The translations under genes and the position numbers were made by a program. 64,000 nucleotides of DNA, from positions 310,001 through 374,000 of the forward strand of contig NZ_JASVWF010000003.1 in the NCBI RefSeq assembly GCF_030286555.1. The letters run 5' to 3'. Positions 34,295 to 42,560 of the stretch are shown one piece after another. The notes under the pieces were generated by a model. The model was not told the origin of the DNA. It did no database searches and was given only the letters and a program-made list of their open reading frames with translations. This stretch comes from Actinomycetospora termitidis. GTDB lineage: Bacteria > Actinomycetota > Actinomycetes > Mycobacteriales > Pseudonocardiaceae. The first letter of the stretch is position 1; each line of letters begins with the position of its first letter.

Positions 34295-34670
34295 GGATCC
34301 GGCCCTCCTCCTCGACCACCGGGAACGACCGCAGCGACGCCCCCGGCACCCCCGGGTGCCGACCCGTCGTCACGTCGTACTCGTAGCCGTGCCACGGGCA
34401 CACGACGTGCATCGTGTCCTCGTCGAAGCGCAGGCCGAGGCTCCGCTTGCCCTCGTCGAGCCGCTCGCGGACCCGGCTGATGATCCGTCCCTGGCAGGCC
34501 GGCCCGCCCTGGTGCGCGCAGCGGTTCTCCCAGGCGTACAGCCGGCCGCCGAAGCGGAAGATGCCGACGGTGGTCGTGCCGTCGATCTCGACGACGAGGC
34601 GGCCCCGCTCGGGCACGTCCCCGGCCGCGGCGACGTCCACGGCGCGCGGCGTCGATGTGGTGGTGGTCAT
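34281..34670 (-). CDS. Rieske [2Fe-2S] ferredoxin-like protein
   Basis: 129 aa. The cluster ligands are NRCAHQGGPACQG (C-x-H) and VVCPWHGYEYD (C-x2-H), separated by an unusually long insert of about 30 residues (RVRERLDEGKRSLGLRFD). A stand-alone Rieske protein of this size usually feeds electrons to an oxygenase, or guides a fused partner. Here the neighbour is an amidohydrolase, which needs no electrons, so the true acceptor is unclear. ATG at 34670. It is the first gene of the operon opposite the LysR gene. Confidence 0.88.
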   Translation of the reverse strand: MTTTTSTPRAVDVAAAGDVPERGRLVVEIDGTTTVGIFRFGGRLYAWENRCAHQGGPACQGRIISRVRERLDEGKRSLGLRFDEDTMHVVCPWHGYEYDVTTGRHPGVPGASLRSFPVVEEEGRIRVTV

Positions 34671-34701
34671 AGCAGTCAGCGTCCCCGCCGCCACCGCATC
34701 T

Positions 34702-34720
34702 GTAAATTTCACGATGTTAC
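34702..34720. promoter_or_regulatory. Candidate LysR operator between the Rieske and lysR genes
   Basis: GTAA-N11-TTAC (34702-34705 and 34717-34720) is a perfect T-N11-A-type LysR box, centred in the 58-bp divergent gap. It is in the only AT-rich stretch there. It would let the LysR protein control the amidohydrolase operon and itself. Confidence 0.6.
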
Positions 34721-34728
34721 GGTGCTTC

Positions 34729-35574
34729 GTGAGTTCATCGAACTTTACGCTGCGGCAGGTCTCCTACCTGGTCGCCGTCGCGGAGCACGGCACGCTCGCC
34801 GCGGCCGCCGCGACGCTGCACGTCTCGCCGTCCGCGATCTCGGTCGCCCTCGACGAGCTCGAACGCGCCCTCGGGGTGCAGCTGACCCTGCGCCGCCGGG
34901 CCCACGGGGTGCGCCTGACCCCGGCCGGCCGCGCGGCCGTGACCCGCGGCCGCCGCCTGCTCCGGGACGCCGGCGAGCTGGCCACGAGCCTCGGCGGGGC
35001 GTCCGGCGTCGTGTCCGTCGGCTGCTACCCGACCCTCGCGCCCGTCGTCCTCGCCCCGTGGATCGCCGCGGTGCACCGGCGGCACCCGGACACGCGCGTG
35101 GAATTCGTCGAGGACGACCAGGACCACCTGCAACGCCGCCTGCTCGACGGCGAGCTCGATCTCGCCGTGCTCTACGACCACGGCCTCTCCGCCGACCTGG
35201 AGACCGAGCGCGTGGCCGCGAACGTGCCCTACCTGCTCGTCGCGCGCGACCACCCGGCCACCGACCTGCACGCGGTCGCCGACGAGCCCATGGTGCTGCT
35301 CGACCTCCCGCCGTCGTCGGACCACGCGCTCGCCGTCTGCCGCGAGCTCGGCGTCACGCCGCGGATCGAGCACCGCACCCGCTCGACGGAGATGGTGCGG
35401 GCCCTCGTCGGGCTGGGCCTGGGCTGGTCGGTGCTGGCGCAGGCCGTCCCCGACCACGACGTCAGGGTCGCGCGGGTCCCGCTGCCCGCCGAGCCGTTGC
35501 CGGTGGTGGCCGCGTGGTCGCGGGCGGTCACGCGGAGCCCGGTCGTGCAGGCGATGCTCGACGCTCGCCCGTGA
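34729..35574 (+). CDS. LysR family transcriptional regulator
   Basis: 281 aa. The N-terminal winged HTH (residues about 5-65: TLRQVSYLVAVAEHGTLAAAAATL and SPSAISVALDELERALG) is followed by a periplasmic-binding-protein-like effector domain (about 90-275). It is divergent from the Rieske-amidohydrolase operon with a T-N11-A box between them, so it is the likely local regulator responding to that pathway's substrate. GTG 34729 is taken as start; an in-frame ATG at 34714 would place the start inside the operator. Confidence 0.88.
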   Translation: MSSSNFTLRQVSYLVAVAEHGTLAAAAATLHVSPSAISVALDELERALGVQLTLRRRAHGVRLTPAGRAAVTRGRRLLRDAGELATSLGGASGVVSVGCYPTLAPVVLAPWIAAVHRRHPDTRVEFVEDDQDHLQRRLLDGELDLAVLYDHGLSADLETERVAANVPYLLVARDHPATDLHAVADEPMVLLDLPPSSDHALAVCRELGVTPRIEHRTRSTEMVRALVGLGLGWSVLAQAVPDHDVRVARVPLPAEPLPVVAAWSRAVTRSPVVQAMLDARP

Positions 35575-36024
35575 TCACGGCTCCTGCGCCGCGGCGATGA
35601 CCGCCGTCAGGTCCCCGTGCAGTCGCATCAATTCCTCGACCGGCATCCCGAGCCGCTCGACGATCGCCGGCGGGATGCGCTCGGCCTCCGCCCGCAGCGC
35701 CCGCCCGGCCGCGGTCAGCGTGACGGCAAGCGTGCGCTCGTCGCCCGGGACCCGCCGTCGTTCCAGGTAGCCCTGGCCCTCGAGCCGCTTGAGCAGGGGC
35801 GACAGCGTGCCCGGGTCCAGGGCGAGCTTCCCCGACAGCGCGGTCACCGACAACGGCTCGTCGCCCCACAGCGCGAGCATCACCAGGTACTGCGGGTGCG
35901 TGAGACCCATCGGCTCGAGCAGGGGCCGGTAGAGCGCGATCACCGACCGCGCGGCGACCGCCAGCGCGAAGCAGACCTGGTTCTCGAGGGCGAGGGGGTC
36001 GATCTCGTCCGGGGCGGCCGTCAC
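35575..36024 (-). CDS. ohrR: MarR family regulator, OhrR type (organic peroxide sensor)
   Basis: 149 aa. The N-terminus ALENQVCFALAVAARSV carries the reactive Cys in the position used by OhrR to sense organic hydroperoxides, followed by YRPLLEPMGLTHPQYLVMLALW. The wHTH (LALDPGTLSPLLKRLEGQGYLERRR) is typical. No ohr peroxidase gene is in the window; the divergent neighbour is a DUF5313-type membrane protein, the possible target. GTG start at 36024; an upstream ATG is possible but would overlap the shared promoter. Confidence 0.8.
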   Translation of the reverse strand: MTAAPDEIDPLALENQVCFALAVAARSVIALYRPLLEPMGLTHPQYLVMLALWGDEPLSVTALSGKLALDPGTLSPLLKRLEGQGYLERRRVPGDERTLAVTLTAAGRALRAEAERIPPAIVERLGMPVEELMRLHGDLTAVIAAAQEP

Positions 36025-36034
36025 ACCCCGAACC

Positions 36035-36052
36035 TTACACGTGGTGTGCATA
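36035..36052. promoter_or_regulatory. Candidate OhrR operator in the divergent gap
   Basis: The 36-bp gap between the regulator and the membrane protein gene contains TTACACGTGGTGTGCATA, with an ACAC-GTG-GTGT inverted repeat, and a second GGTGTGCA 13 bp later. It would cover both start regions. Motif inspection only. Confidence 0.35.
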
Positions 36053-36060
36053 CTGTTGGT

Positions 36061-36468
36061 GTGCAAAGTGTTCGGCGGCCCGGTCCTCTGTGGTGGCTCT
36101 GGTACGCCTACGGCGGCGGCCTGCCCGAGCGGTTCTCCGGGTGGGTGCTGCACGACACCACCTGCCGCACCTGGTGGCTCCGCCACATCCTCCGCATCCT
36201 CGTGCAGATCGCGCCCTTCGCCGCCGCGATCATCGTGTTCGTCCCGGGCCCGCTGTGGCTGCGCGTGATGTGCGCGCTCGGCGGCGGCATCATGGGGATG
36301 ATCTTCGCGGTGGCCTACGTGCACGAGACCGCGGAGCACCGGCTGCTCAAGGCCGGGTTCCCGGTGGGCACCGGGGTCGCGACCCGCGCCGAACGCGACC
36401 GCGAGAAGGACGAGGCGGCCGCCGCCCGGTACGCCGCCCGCTACCGCGTTCCCGACGACGGGTCCTGA
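36061..36468 (+). CDS. DUF5313-like membrane protein
   Basis: 135 aa from a GTG at 36061. It starts RRPGPLWWLWYAYGGGLPER, followed by WVLHDTTCRTWWLRHILR, two membrane segments (about residues 48-66 and 70-90) and a charged C-terminal tail. This matches the actinobacterial DUF5313 proteins as I remember them; the function is unknown. It is divergent from an OhrR-type regulator, hinting at peroxide-linked expression. Confidence 0.75.
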   Translation: MQSVRRPGPLWWLWYAYGGGLPERFSGWVLHDTTCRTWWLRHILRILVQIAPFAAAIIVFVPGPLWLRVMCALGGGIMGMIFAVAYVHETAEHRLLKAGFPVGTGVATRAERDREKDEAAAARYAARYRVPDDGS

Positions 36469-36479
36469 CGACGGGCCCG

Positions 36480-37148
36480 TCAGCCCGCCAGCGCCACCGA
36501 CGCCCGGTACCGGTCCGCGACCAACGACGCGACCGCCGGGTGGTCCCCCAACGGCTCCGCGACGACCGCCGCCCCCGCGCCCGTGGCCCACCGGTGGAAC
36601 ACCCCCGGCGCAAGCAGCCACGTCAGCAGCGCCACCGGCCCGTCCTGCGCCGCCACGACGTCGGCCAACCGCGGGTCGCCACCCGCCACGTAGCCGACCG
36701 GGACCTCGACGCCGACCCGGTCCCGCGCCAGCGAGGCCGCCACCCGCAGGTCGGCCTGCGCCACCGCGTCCGTGGATCCCGCCGCGGCCAGCACGACCCG
36801 CTCGTCGGCCCACCCCGCGTCCCGCAGCCGAGAGAGCGCCGCATCGACGAGCACGGCGTCCGGACCGAGCGGCTCGGTCACCAGCACGTCGTCGCGCCCC
36901 AGCGCCGCCAGCTGGTCCGGCACGTCGCGCCGCACGTGGAACCCCGACGCGAGGAACGCCGGCACGACGACCACCGGCCCGTCCGGGACCTTCGGCAGCA
37001 GGTCCGCGAGCTGGGGGCGTGCCACGCCAGCCCAGGCCAGGCGCACGTCCACGTCCGGCAGCAGCGAGCGCACCCGTGTCAGCAACGCGCCCCACGTCGC
37101 CCGCCCGGCCGGGTCGTTCGTGCCGTGCGCGAGCACGACCAGGGTCAC
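36480..37148 (-). CDS. Sirohydrochlorin chelatase (CbiX/SirB type)
   Basis: 222 aa. The N-terminal LVVLAHGTNDPAGR has the catalytic His of class II chelatases, and VVVPAFLASGFHVRRDVP carries the second His. It inserts iron into sirohydrochlorin to make siroheme, the cofactor of the upstream NirB and of the GlnR-reductase fusion nearby. The start is the GTG at 37148, overlapping the hemD stop by 4 bp. It is the last gene of the narK-nirBD-hemD operon. Confidence 0.88.
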   Translation of the reverse strand: MTLVVLAHGTNDPAGRATWGALLTRVRSLLPDVDVRLAWAGVARPQLADLLPKVPDGPVVVVPAFLASGFHVRRDVPDQLAALGRDDVLVTEPLGPDAVLVDAALSRLRDAGWADERVVLAAAGSTDAVAQADLRVAASLARDRVGVEVPVGYVAGGDPRLADVVAAQDGPVALLTWLLAPGVFHRWATGAGAAVVAEPLGDHPAVASLVADRYRASVALAG

Positions 37149-37966
37149 GAAGACGCCGCCACGTGCTCCTCCAACCGCCGCACCATCGCGCCGAGCCGGA
37201 AGCGCTCCGGAGCGATCGACGGGACGTCGAGCCGGTCCAACGGGGCCGCCGTCACGGGGCCCACCGCACACGCGAGCACGTCGCCGCGGAACGCCGACAG
37301 GAGCTCGTCCCGACGACCGACCGCCTCCGCCCGGTGCACCAGCCCCTCGACCGCCGGCGCCGACGTGAACGTCACCGCGTCCACCTCGTGGCCCACGATC
37401 GCCGCGATCAACGAGTCCACGGCGGGCAGGTCCGACGGCGGCTCCCACCGGTAGACGTGCACCTCGACGACGTCCGCGCCCGCCTCGCGCAACGCCGTCA
37501 GGAACGAGGTCATGGGATCGCCGTGCAGCTGCACCGCGATCCGGCGCCCGGACACCCCCTGCGCGAGGAGGTGCTCCAGGACCTCCGGCGAGGACTCCGT
37601 CTCGTCCGCGGACCACGCCTCGCGCAGCCCCGACCCGCGGATCGCGCCCCGCGCCTTCGGGCCCCGCGCGAGGACCTCCGCCGTCCCGAGCACGGACCGC
37701 AGCCGCTCCCCCAGGCCCCACTCGTCGGCGACCTCGAGCCACCCGCGGAAACCCTGGCCGGTGGTGGCGACGACGACGTCGGGCGGTGCGTCGAGCAGGC
37801 CCCGGGTCACCGCGGCGAGGTCGGTGTCGTCGGCCAGCGGCACGATCCGCATCGTCGGGCCGTGCACCGTCGTGGCGCCGCGTCGGTGCAGGAGCTCGAT
37901 CTGGTCGTCGGCGCGGCGGTCCGCCGTCACGCCGACGCGCACGCCCGCCAGCGGCCCGTCAGCCAC
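37145..37966 (-). CDS. hemD: Uroporphyrinogen-III synthase family protein
   Basis: 273 aa, two Rossmann-like lobes (VRVGVTADRRADDQIELL; then DAVTFTSAPAVEGL and CAVGPVTAAPLDRL). The family closes hydroxymethylbilane to uroporphyrinogen III, the precursor of siroheme. In several actinobacteria, as I recall for Rv0260c, the protein in this operon carries an extra C-terminal winged-helix DNA-binding domain; here it ends after the HemD lobes. The GTG at 37966 overlaps the nirD end by 8 bp. Confidence 0.87.
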   Translation of the reverse strand: MADGPLAGVRVGVTADRRADDQIELLHRRGATTVHGPTMRIVPLADDTDLAAVTRGLLDAPPDVVVATTGQGFRGWLEVADEWGLGERLRSVLGTAEVLARGPKARGAIRGSGLREAWSADETESSPEVLEHLLAQGVSGRRIAVQLHGDPMTSFLTALREAGADVVEVHVYRWEPPSDLPAVDSLIAAIVGHEVDAVTFTSAPAVEGLVHRAEAVGRRDELLSAFRGDVLACAVGPVTAAPLDRLDVPSIAPERFRLGAMVRRLEEHVAASS

Positions 37967-38387
37967 GCCCGACCTCCACCGTCCCGTTCACCACCCGCAC
38001 AGGATAGGTCGCGACCACGACGTCCGAATCCTCCAGCGCCGTCCCGGACTCCAACGAGAAGTGCTGCTTGTACAGCGGCGACGCGACGACGGGGGTGCCG
38101 CCGAGGTCCCCGACGATGCCGCGCGAGAGCACCGAGGCGTTCGAGAACGGGTCCACGTTGTGGAGCGCGAACAGCCGGTCGTCGTGGGTGCGGAAGACCG
38201 CGACGGGCTCGCCGTCGACCAGCGCGCACACCCCACGCTCCGGCTGGAGCCGGTCGAGCGGACACACCTCCGTCCATCCCGTTCCCGACGCCGGGTCGGG
38301 CGGGTCCACCGGTTTCGGCTGCGGGTCCTTCGCAGGCTGGGCGACGACGTCGAGACTCATGCCGGGGCTCCCATCGGTATGACTCAT
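37959..38387 (-). CDS. nirD: Nitrite reductase (NADH) small subunit NirD
   Basis: 142 aa, Rieske-like NirD fold (WTEVCPLDRLQPERGVCALV, HNVDPFSNASVLSRG, PLYKQHFSLESG) in which the cluster ligands are absent, as usual for this subunit. It partners NirB. Its 5' end contains a 27-bp tandem duplication that includes the nirB stop and the nirD start, giving two in-frame starts, ATG 38387 (overlapping nirB) and ATG 38360. The longer form adds nine residues. Confidence 0.9.
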   Translation of the reverse strand: MSHTDGSPGMSLDVVAQPAKDPQPKPVDPPDPASGTGWTEVCPLDRLQPERGVCALVDGEPVAVFRTHDDRLFALHNVDPFSNASVLSRGIVGDLGGTPVVASPLYKQHFSLESGTALEDSDVVVATYPVRVVNGTVEVGRG

Positions 38388-38407
38388 GCCGGGGCTCCCA
38401 TCGGTAT
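38354..38407. repeat. 27-bp tandem duplication across the nirB-nirD junction
   Basis: Positions 38354-38380 and 38381-38407 are identical. Each copy holds CAT/TCA, that is, on the minus strand, an ATGA stop-start overlap. The length is a multiple of three, so both reading frames survive. The likely origin is replication slippage. Confidence 0.95.
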
Positions 38408-40957
38408 CCGGGCTCCGTCGGTGATCGGGACCCCGCCGAGGCCCAGCGCGGCCAGGTCCGTCGGCTGGCCGTCCTTCATCCCGGCGGGGACGCGGCGGCC
38501 GAGGTGGTCGACGAACTCGATCGTCGGGTCCGGCACGCCCGGGGCGTTGACGAACGAGGTGAACCGCTCGAGCTTGTCCGGGTCGTCCAGCACCGCGGCC
38601 CACTCGTCGGCGTAGCCCGCGACGTGCCGGGCCATCTGCTCGTCGAGCGAGGCGCAGATCCCGAGCGAGTCGGACATGATCACGTCGCGGAGGTGGTCGA
38701 TCCCGCCCTCGAGCGACTCGATCCACGGCGCGGTCCGCTGCAGCCGGTCGGCGGTCCGGACGTAGAACATGAGGAACCGGTCGATCGTGCGGACGAGCGT
38801 CGTGGTGTCCAGGTCCGAGGCGATCAGCTCGGCGTGCCGCGGGGTGAACCCGCCGTTGCCGCCGAGGTAGAGGTTCCAGCCGGTCTCGGTGGCGATGATC
38901 CCGAAGTCCTTGGACCGCGCCTCGGCGCACTCGCGGGCGCAGCCCGACACCCCGGACTTCAGCTTGTGCGGTGAGCGCAGCCCCCGGTAGCGCAGCTCCA
39001 GCGCGACCGCGAGCCCAACGGAGTCCTGCACGCCGTAGCGGCACCAGTCGGTGCCGACGCACGACTTCACCGTCCGCAGCGACTTCCCGTACGCGTGGCC
39101 GGACTCGAACCCGGCGTCCACCAGCCGCTTCCAGATGGCCGGCAGCTGCTCGACGCGCGCGCCGAACATGTCGATGCGCTGTCCGCCGGTGATCTTGGTG
39201 TAGAGGCCGAAGTCCTTCGCGACCGAGCCGATCGCGATCAGCCCCTCGCCCGTCACCTCCCCGCCGGGCAGGCGCGGCACCACGGAGTAGGTGCCGTTGC
39301 GCTGCAGGTTCGCGAGGAAGTGGTCGTTGGTGTCCTGCAGGGCCGCGGACTCGCCGTCGAGCACGTGCCCGCCCGCCAGCGTCGCGAGCATGGAGGCGAC
39401 CGCCGGCTTGCAGACGTCGCACCCGCGGCCGGTGCCGTACTGCTCGACGATCGCGGAGAACGTCGTCAGGCCGGTCACCATGACGATCTCGTAGAGCTCC
39501 GCGCGGGACTGCACGAAGTGCTCGCACAGCGCCTTCGAGACCTCGACCCCGCAGCTCGTCAGCACCTTCGCGAGCGTCGGCACGCACGAGCCGCAGGTCG
39601 TCCCGGCCCGGGTGCACGCCTTGAGCTGCGGCACCGTCGTGGCCTCGCCGGAGCTGATCGCCTCCACCAGCGCACCCTTGGTGACCGCGTTGCACGAGCA
39701 GATCTGGGCACCGTCGGGAAGGGCCTCGAAGCCGACGGCCTCGCCACTTGACGGCGCGATCAGCGACATCGGATCCCCCGGGAGCGTCGCGCCCAGGAAC
39801 CCGCGCAGCGTCTCGTAGTCCGAGGCGTCGCCGACCAGGACGCCGCCGAGCAGCGTCTGCGCGTCGTCGCTGACGACGAGCTTGGAGTAGGTCCCGGCGA
39901 CCGGGTCGTTCAGCGTCACCTCGAGGGCGCCGGGGGTCGTGGCGTGGGCGTCCCCGAACGAGGCGACGTCGACGCCGAGCAGCTTGAGCTTCGTCGACAG
40001 GTCGGCCTCGGTGAAGCGGCCCTCGCCGCCGGTCAGGCGCTCCGCCACGACCTCGGCCATCGCGTAGCCCGGGGCCACGAGGCCGTAGGTGCGGCCCTTC
40101 ACGGCGGCCACCTCGCCGATCGCCCAGACGTGCTCCGCGTACGTGCGGCAGCGCTCGTCGACCAGGACGCCGCCGCGCTCGCCGACCTCCAGTCCGACCT
40201 CGCGGGCCAGTGCGTCGGCGGGCCGGATGCCGGCGGAGAACACGACGACGGACGCGTCCAGCTCCGTGCCGTCGGAGAGCGTGACCGTGAGCCCGCCACG
40301 GTGGTCCCGGGCGATGGAGCTCGTGGAGACGCCGGTGTGCACCCGCAGGCCGAGCTCGGACACCAGCCGCGCCAGCAGCGCGCCGCCGCCCTCGTCGACC
40401 TGCACCGGCATCAGCCGCGGCGCCATCTCCACCACGTGCGGCGACAGGCCCAGCTGCCGCAGCGCGTTCGCGGCCTCCAGCCCGAGCAGCCCGCCCCCGA
40501 CGACGACGCCCGCGCGGCGCCCCGCCCCGGCATGGGCGGTCGCCTCCTCGGCGGCCGCACGCAGCCCGTCCAGGTCGTCGAGGGTGCGGTAGACGAACAC
40601 GCCGTCCTGGTCGCGGCCCGGGACGGGCGGCACGAAGGGCACGCTGCCGGTGGCGAGGACCAGCTCGTCGTAGGCGACGTCGCGACCCTTCCCGGTGCGC
40701 ACCGTGCGCCCGGCGAGGTCGATCCCGACGACGGGTTCGTCCAGGTGCAGCTCGACCAGCGGGTCGTGCCCGTCGAGCGTGAGGTCCTCCGCGGAGGCGT
40801 CCCCGACGTAGGACGACAGCGCGACCCGGTCGTAGGCGGGCCGGTTCTCCTGCGCCAGCACCACGACCCGCCAGGCGTCCCCGGTGTCCCGGCGCCGCAG
40901 GCCCTCGACGAAGCGGTGTCCCACCATCCCGTGGCCGACGACGACGACGGTCTTCAC
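38384..40957 (-). CDS. nirB: Assimilatory nitrite reductase (NADH) large subunit NirB
   Basis: 857 aa. An N-terminal FAD/NADH module (VVVVGHGMVGHRFVE; VVVGGGLLGLEAANAL) is followed by a BFD-like [2Fe-2S] domain (ICSCNAVTKGALVEA and TCGSC). The siroheme/[4Fe-4S] reductase domain has SCVGTDWCRYG and GVSGCARECAEARSKDFG. It reduces nitrite to ammonium with NADH in the cytoplasm. GTG start at 40957 with GAGGGAG upstream. It follows narK across a 73-bp gap that holds a 46-bp palindrome. Confidence 0.95.
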   Translation of the reverse strand: MKTVVVVGHGMVGHRFVEGLRRRDTGDAWRVVVLAQENRPAYDRVALSSYVGDASAEDLTLDGHDPLVELHLDEPVVGIDLAGRTVRTGKGRDVAYDELVLATGSVPFVPPVPGRDQDGVFVYRTLDDLDGLRAAAEEATAHAGAGRRAGVVVGGGLLGLEAANALRQLGLSPHVVEMAPRLMPVQVDEGGGALLARLVSELGLRVHTGVSTSSIARDHRGGLTVTLSDGTELDASVVVFSAGIRPADALAREVGLEVGERGGVLVDERCRTYAEHVWAIGEVAAVKGRTYGLVAPGYAMAEVVAERLTGGEGRFTEADLSTKLKLLGVDVASFGDAHATTPGALEVTLNDPVAGTYSKLVVSDDAQTLLGGVLVGDASDYETLRGFLGATLPGDPMSLIAPSSGEAVGFEALPDGAQICSCNAVTKGALVEAISSGEATTVPQLKACTRAGTTCGSCVPTLAKVLTSCGVEVSKALCEHFVQSRAELYEIVMVTGLTTFSAIVEQYGTGRGCDVCKPAVASMLATLAGGHVLDGESAALQDTNDHFLANLQRNGTYSVVPRLPGGEVTGEGLIAIGSVAKDFGLYTKITGGQRIDMFGARVEQLPAIWKRLVDAGFESGHAYGKSLRTVKSCVGTDWCRYGVQDSVGLAVALELRYRGLRSPHKLKSGVSGCARECAEARSKDFGIIATETGWNLYLGGNGGFTPRHAELIASDLDTTTLVRTIDRFLMFYVRTADRLQRTAPWIESLEGGIDHLRDVIMSDSLGICASLDEQMARHVAGYADEWAAVLDDPDKLERFTSFVNAPGVPDPTIEFVDHLGRRVPAGMKDGQPTDLAALGLGGVPITDGARIPMGAPA

Positions 40958-40981
40958 GATGTGTTGTGCTCCCTCCGGTCG

Positions 40982-41027
40982 CAGGTGAGCAGTTGTTGCG
41001 GCTATGACCACAACAACTACTCACCTG
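40982..41027. repeat. 46-bp palindrome, family E copy 2 (between narK and nirB)
   Basis: Left arm CAGGTGAGCAGTTGTTG (40982-40998), right arm CAACAACTACTCACCTG (41011-41027), paired at 16 of 17 positions. Outer stem, centre (CGGCTAT..CCA) and flanks (GGTCG before, TGCTCACA after) match copy 1 at 27093-27138, but the inner stem bases are different and mostly still paired. It begins 3 nt after the narK stop, exactly as copy 1 does after its upstream gene. Confidence 0.85.
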
Positions 41028-41030
41028 TGC

Positions 41031-42419
41031 TCACACGGACGCGTACGAGACCTTCGAGCCCGTCGTGGGGTCGGTCGCCGCCTTCGGCGTGCGCATGTAG
41101 ACGAGGTAGGTCACGACGAAGCAGACGGCGTAGAAGGCGAGGAACGCCCAGAACGCCGGCGAGCCGGACGTCGTCGTCAGGAACGACTGGCGGAACGCGA
41201 GGTTGATCAGCAGGCCGCCGAAGGCGCCGATGGCGCCCGCGATGCCGATCACGGCACCGGAGATCCGGCGCGCCCACAGCAGCGCGGCCTCCTGGTCCCA
41301 GCCGCGCGTCTCCGACGACGCCAGGGCCTTCGTCCGGAAGATCGCCGGGATCATCTTGTACACCGAGCCGTTGCCGATGCCCGAGGTGATGAACAGCAGC
41401 ACGAAGCCGATGACGAAGATCGGCAGCGAGTCGATCGCGGAGGCCCAGATGCAGATCAGGGCAGCCACGGCCATCGCGACGAAGTTCCAGAACGTCACGC
41501 GTACGCCGCCGATCCGGTCGGAGAGCGCGCCGCCCACCGGGCGGATCAGCGACCCGAGCAGCGGCCCGATGAACGTCAGCGTCGCGGCCTGCAGCGGGGT
41601 GCGGCCGAACTGGTTCTGCAGGACGAGTCCGAACGCGAAGCTGTAGCCGATGAACGAGCCGAAGGTGCCGATGTAGAGGAAGGAGATGATCCAGGTCTGC
41701 GCCTCGGAGCAGGCCTCCTTCAACGCCCCGGTGTCGTTGCGCACCGAGGTCAGGTTGTCCATGAAGAAGACCGAGCCGACCAGGGCCAGCACGATCAGCG
41801 GGATGTAGATGGCGAGCAGGATGCGCGGCGCCCCGGTCCCCGCCGTCGCGATGATCAGCAGGCCGACCAGCTGGATGACCGCGACCCCGAGGTTGCCGCC
41901 CCCGGCGTTCAGCCCGAGGGCCTTGCCCTTCTCCTTCTCGGGGAAGAACGCGTTGATGTTCGTCATCGACGAGGCGAAGTTGCCGCCACCGACGCCGGCG
42001 ATCGCGGCGATCACCATGAACGTGGTGTAGCTCGTCCCCGGCTGCATGAAGAAGGCCAGCAGCACCGTCGGGACCAGCAGCAGAGCGGCGCTGATGACCG
42101 TCCAGTTCCGCCCGCCGAACACCGCGACCGCCAGCGTGTAGGGCAGCCGCAGCACCGAGCCGACCAGCGTCGGCATCGACACGAGGAAGAACTTGCCCGC
42201 CGTGTCGATGTGGTAGGTCTGCTCGGGCATGAACAGCACGAGCACCGCGAACAGCGACCAGATCGAGAACCCGATGTGCTCGGAGAACACCGAGAACCAC
42301 AGGTTCCGGTTCGCGACCTTCTTGCCGCCGCCCCGCCAGAACGACTCGTCCTCGGGCCGCCAGTCGTCGATCCACCGGCCCCGCAGCAGTCCCTCGGACC
42401 GTGGTGTCGCCACCGTCAT
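41031..42419 (-). CDS. narK: NarK-type nitrate/nitrite transporter (MFS)
   Basis: 462 aa with 12 membrane helices. It belongs to the nitrate-nitrite porter family of MFS (FASSMTNINAFFPEKEKGKALGLNAGGGNLGVAV, read as two parts, is the nitrate signature; a second is near GGALSDRIGGVRVTF). It brings in nitrate or exports/imports nitrite for the NirBD enzyme downstream. No assimilatory nitrate reductase is in the window. ATG at 42419. The 141-bp leader region (42420-42560) probably holds the operon promoter. Confidence 0.9.
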   Translation of the reverse strand: MTVATPRSEGLLRGRWIDDWRPEDESFWRGGGKKVANRNLWFSVFSEHIGFSIWSLFAVLVLFMPEQTYHIDTAGKFFLVSMPTLVGSVLRLPYTLAVAVFGGRNWTVISAALLLVPTVLLAFFMQPGTSYTTFMVIAAIAGVGGGNFASSMTNINAFFPEKEKGKALGLNAGGGNLGVAVIQLVGLLIIATAGTGAPRILLAIYIPLIVLALVGSVFFMDNLTSVRNDTGALKEACSEAQTWIISFLYIGTFGSFIGYSFAFGLVLQNQFGRTPLQAATLTFIGPLLGSLIRPVGGALSDRIGGVRVTFWNFVAMAVAALICIWASAIDSLPIFVIGFVLLFITSGIGNGSVYKMIPAIFRTKALASSETRGWDQEAALLWARRISGAVIGIAGAIGAFGGLLINLAFRQSFLTTTSGSPAFWAFLAFYAVCFVVTYLVYMRTPKAATDPTTGSKVSYASV

Positions 42420-42560
42420 GCCGTCCGCCTCTCGTCCTCGCCGGGGGCGCGACGCGGTGGGCGCCCCGTTCGGCGGCCGACGCTAGGAAGCGGCCGTTAC
42501 ACTCCGATGACGGTGTGTTTCCGGGGAACGACGGAACGAGGGCGGGCCGTCACGGTTCCC

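Noticed and set aside
42496-42522. GlnR box upstream of narK (GTTAC-N6-ATGAC)
   Set aside because: One half-site resembles the consensus, but the second pair does not follow at the required spacing, so it is not listed as a feature. Binding tests could revive it.
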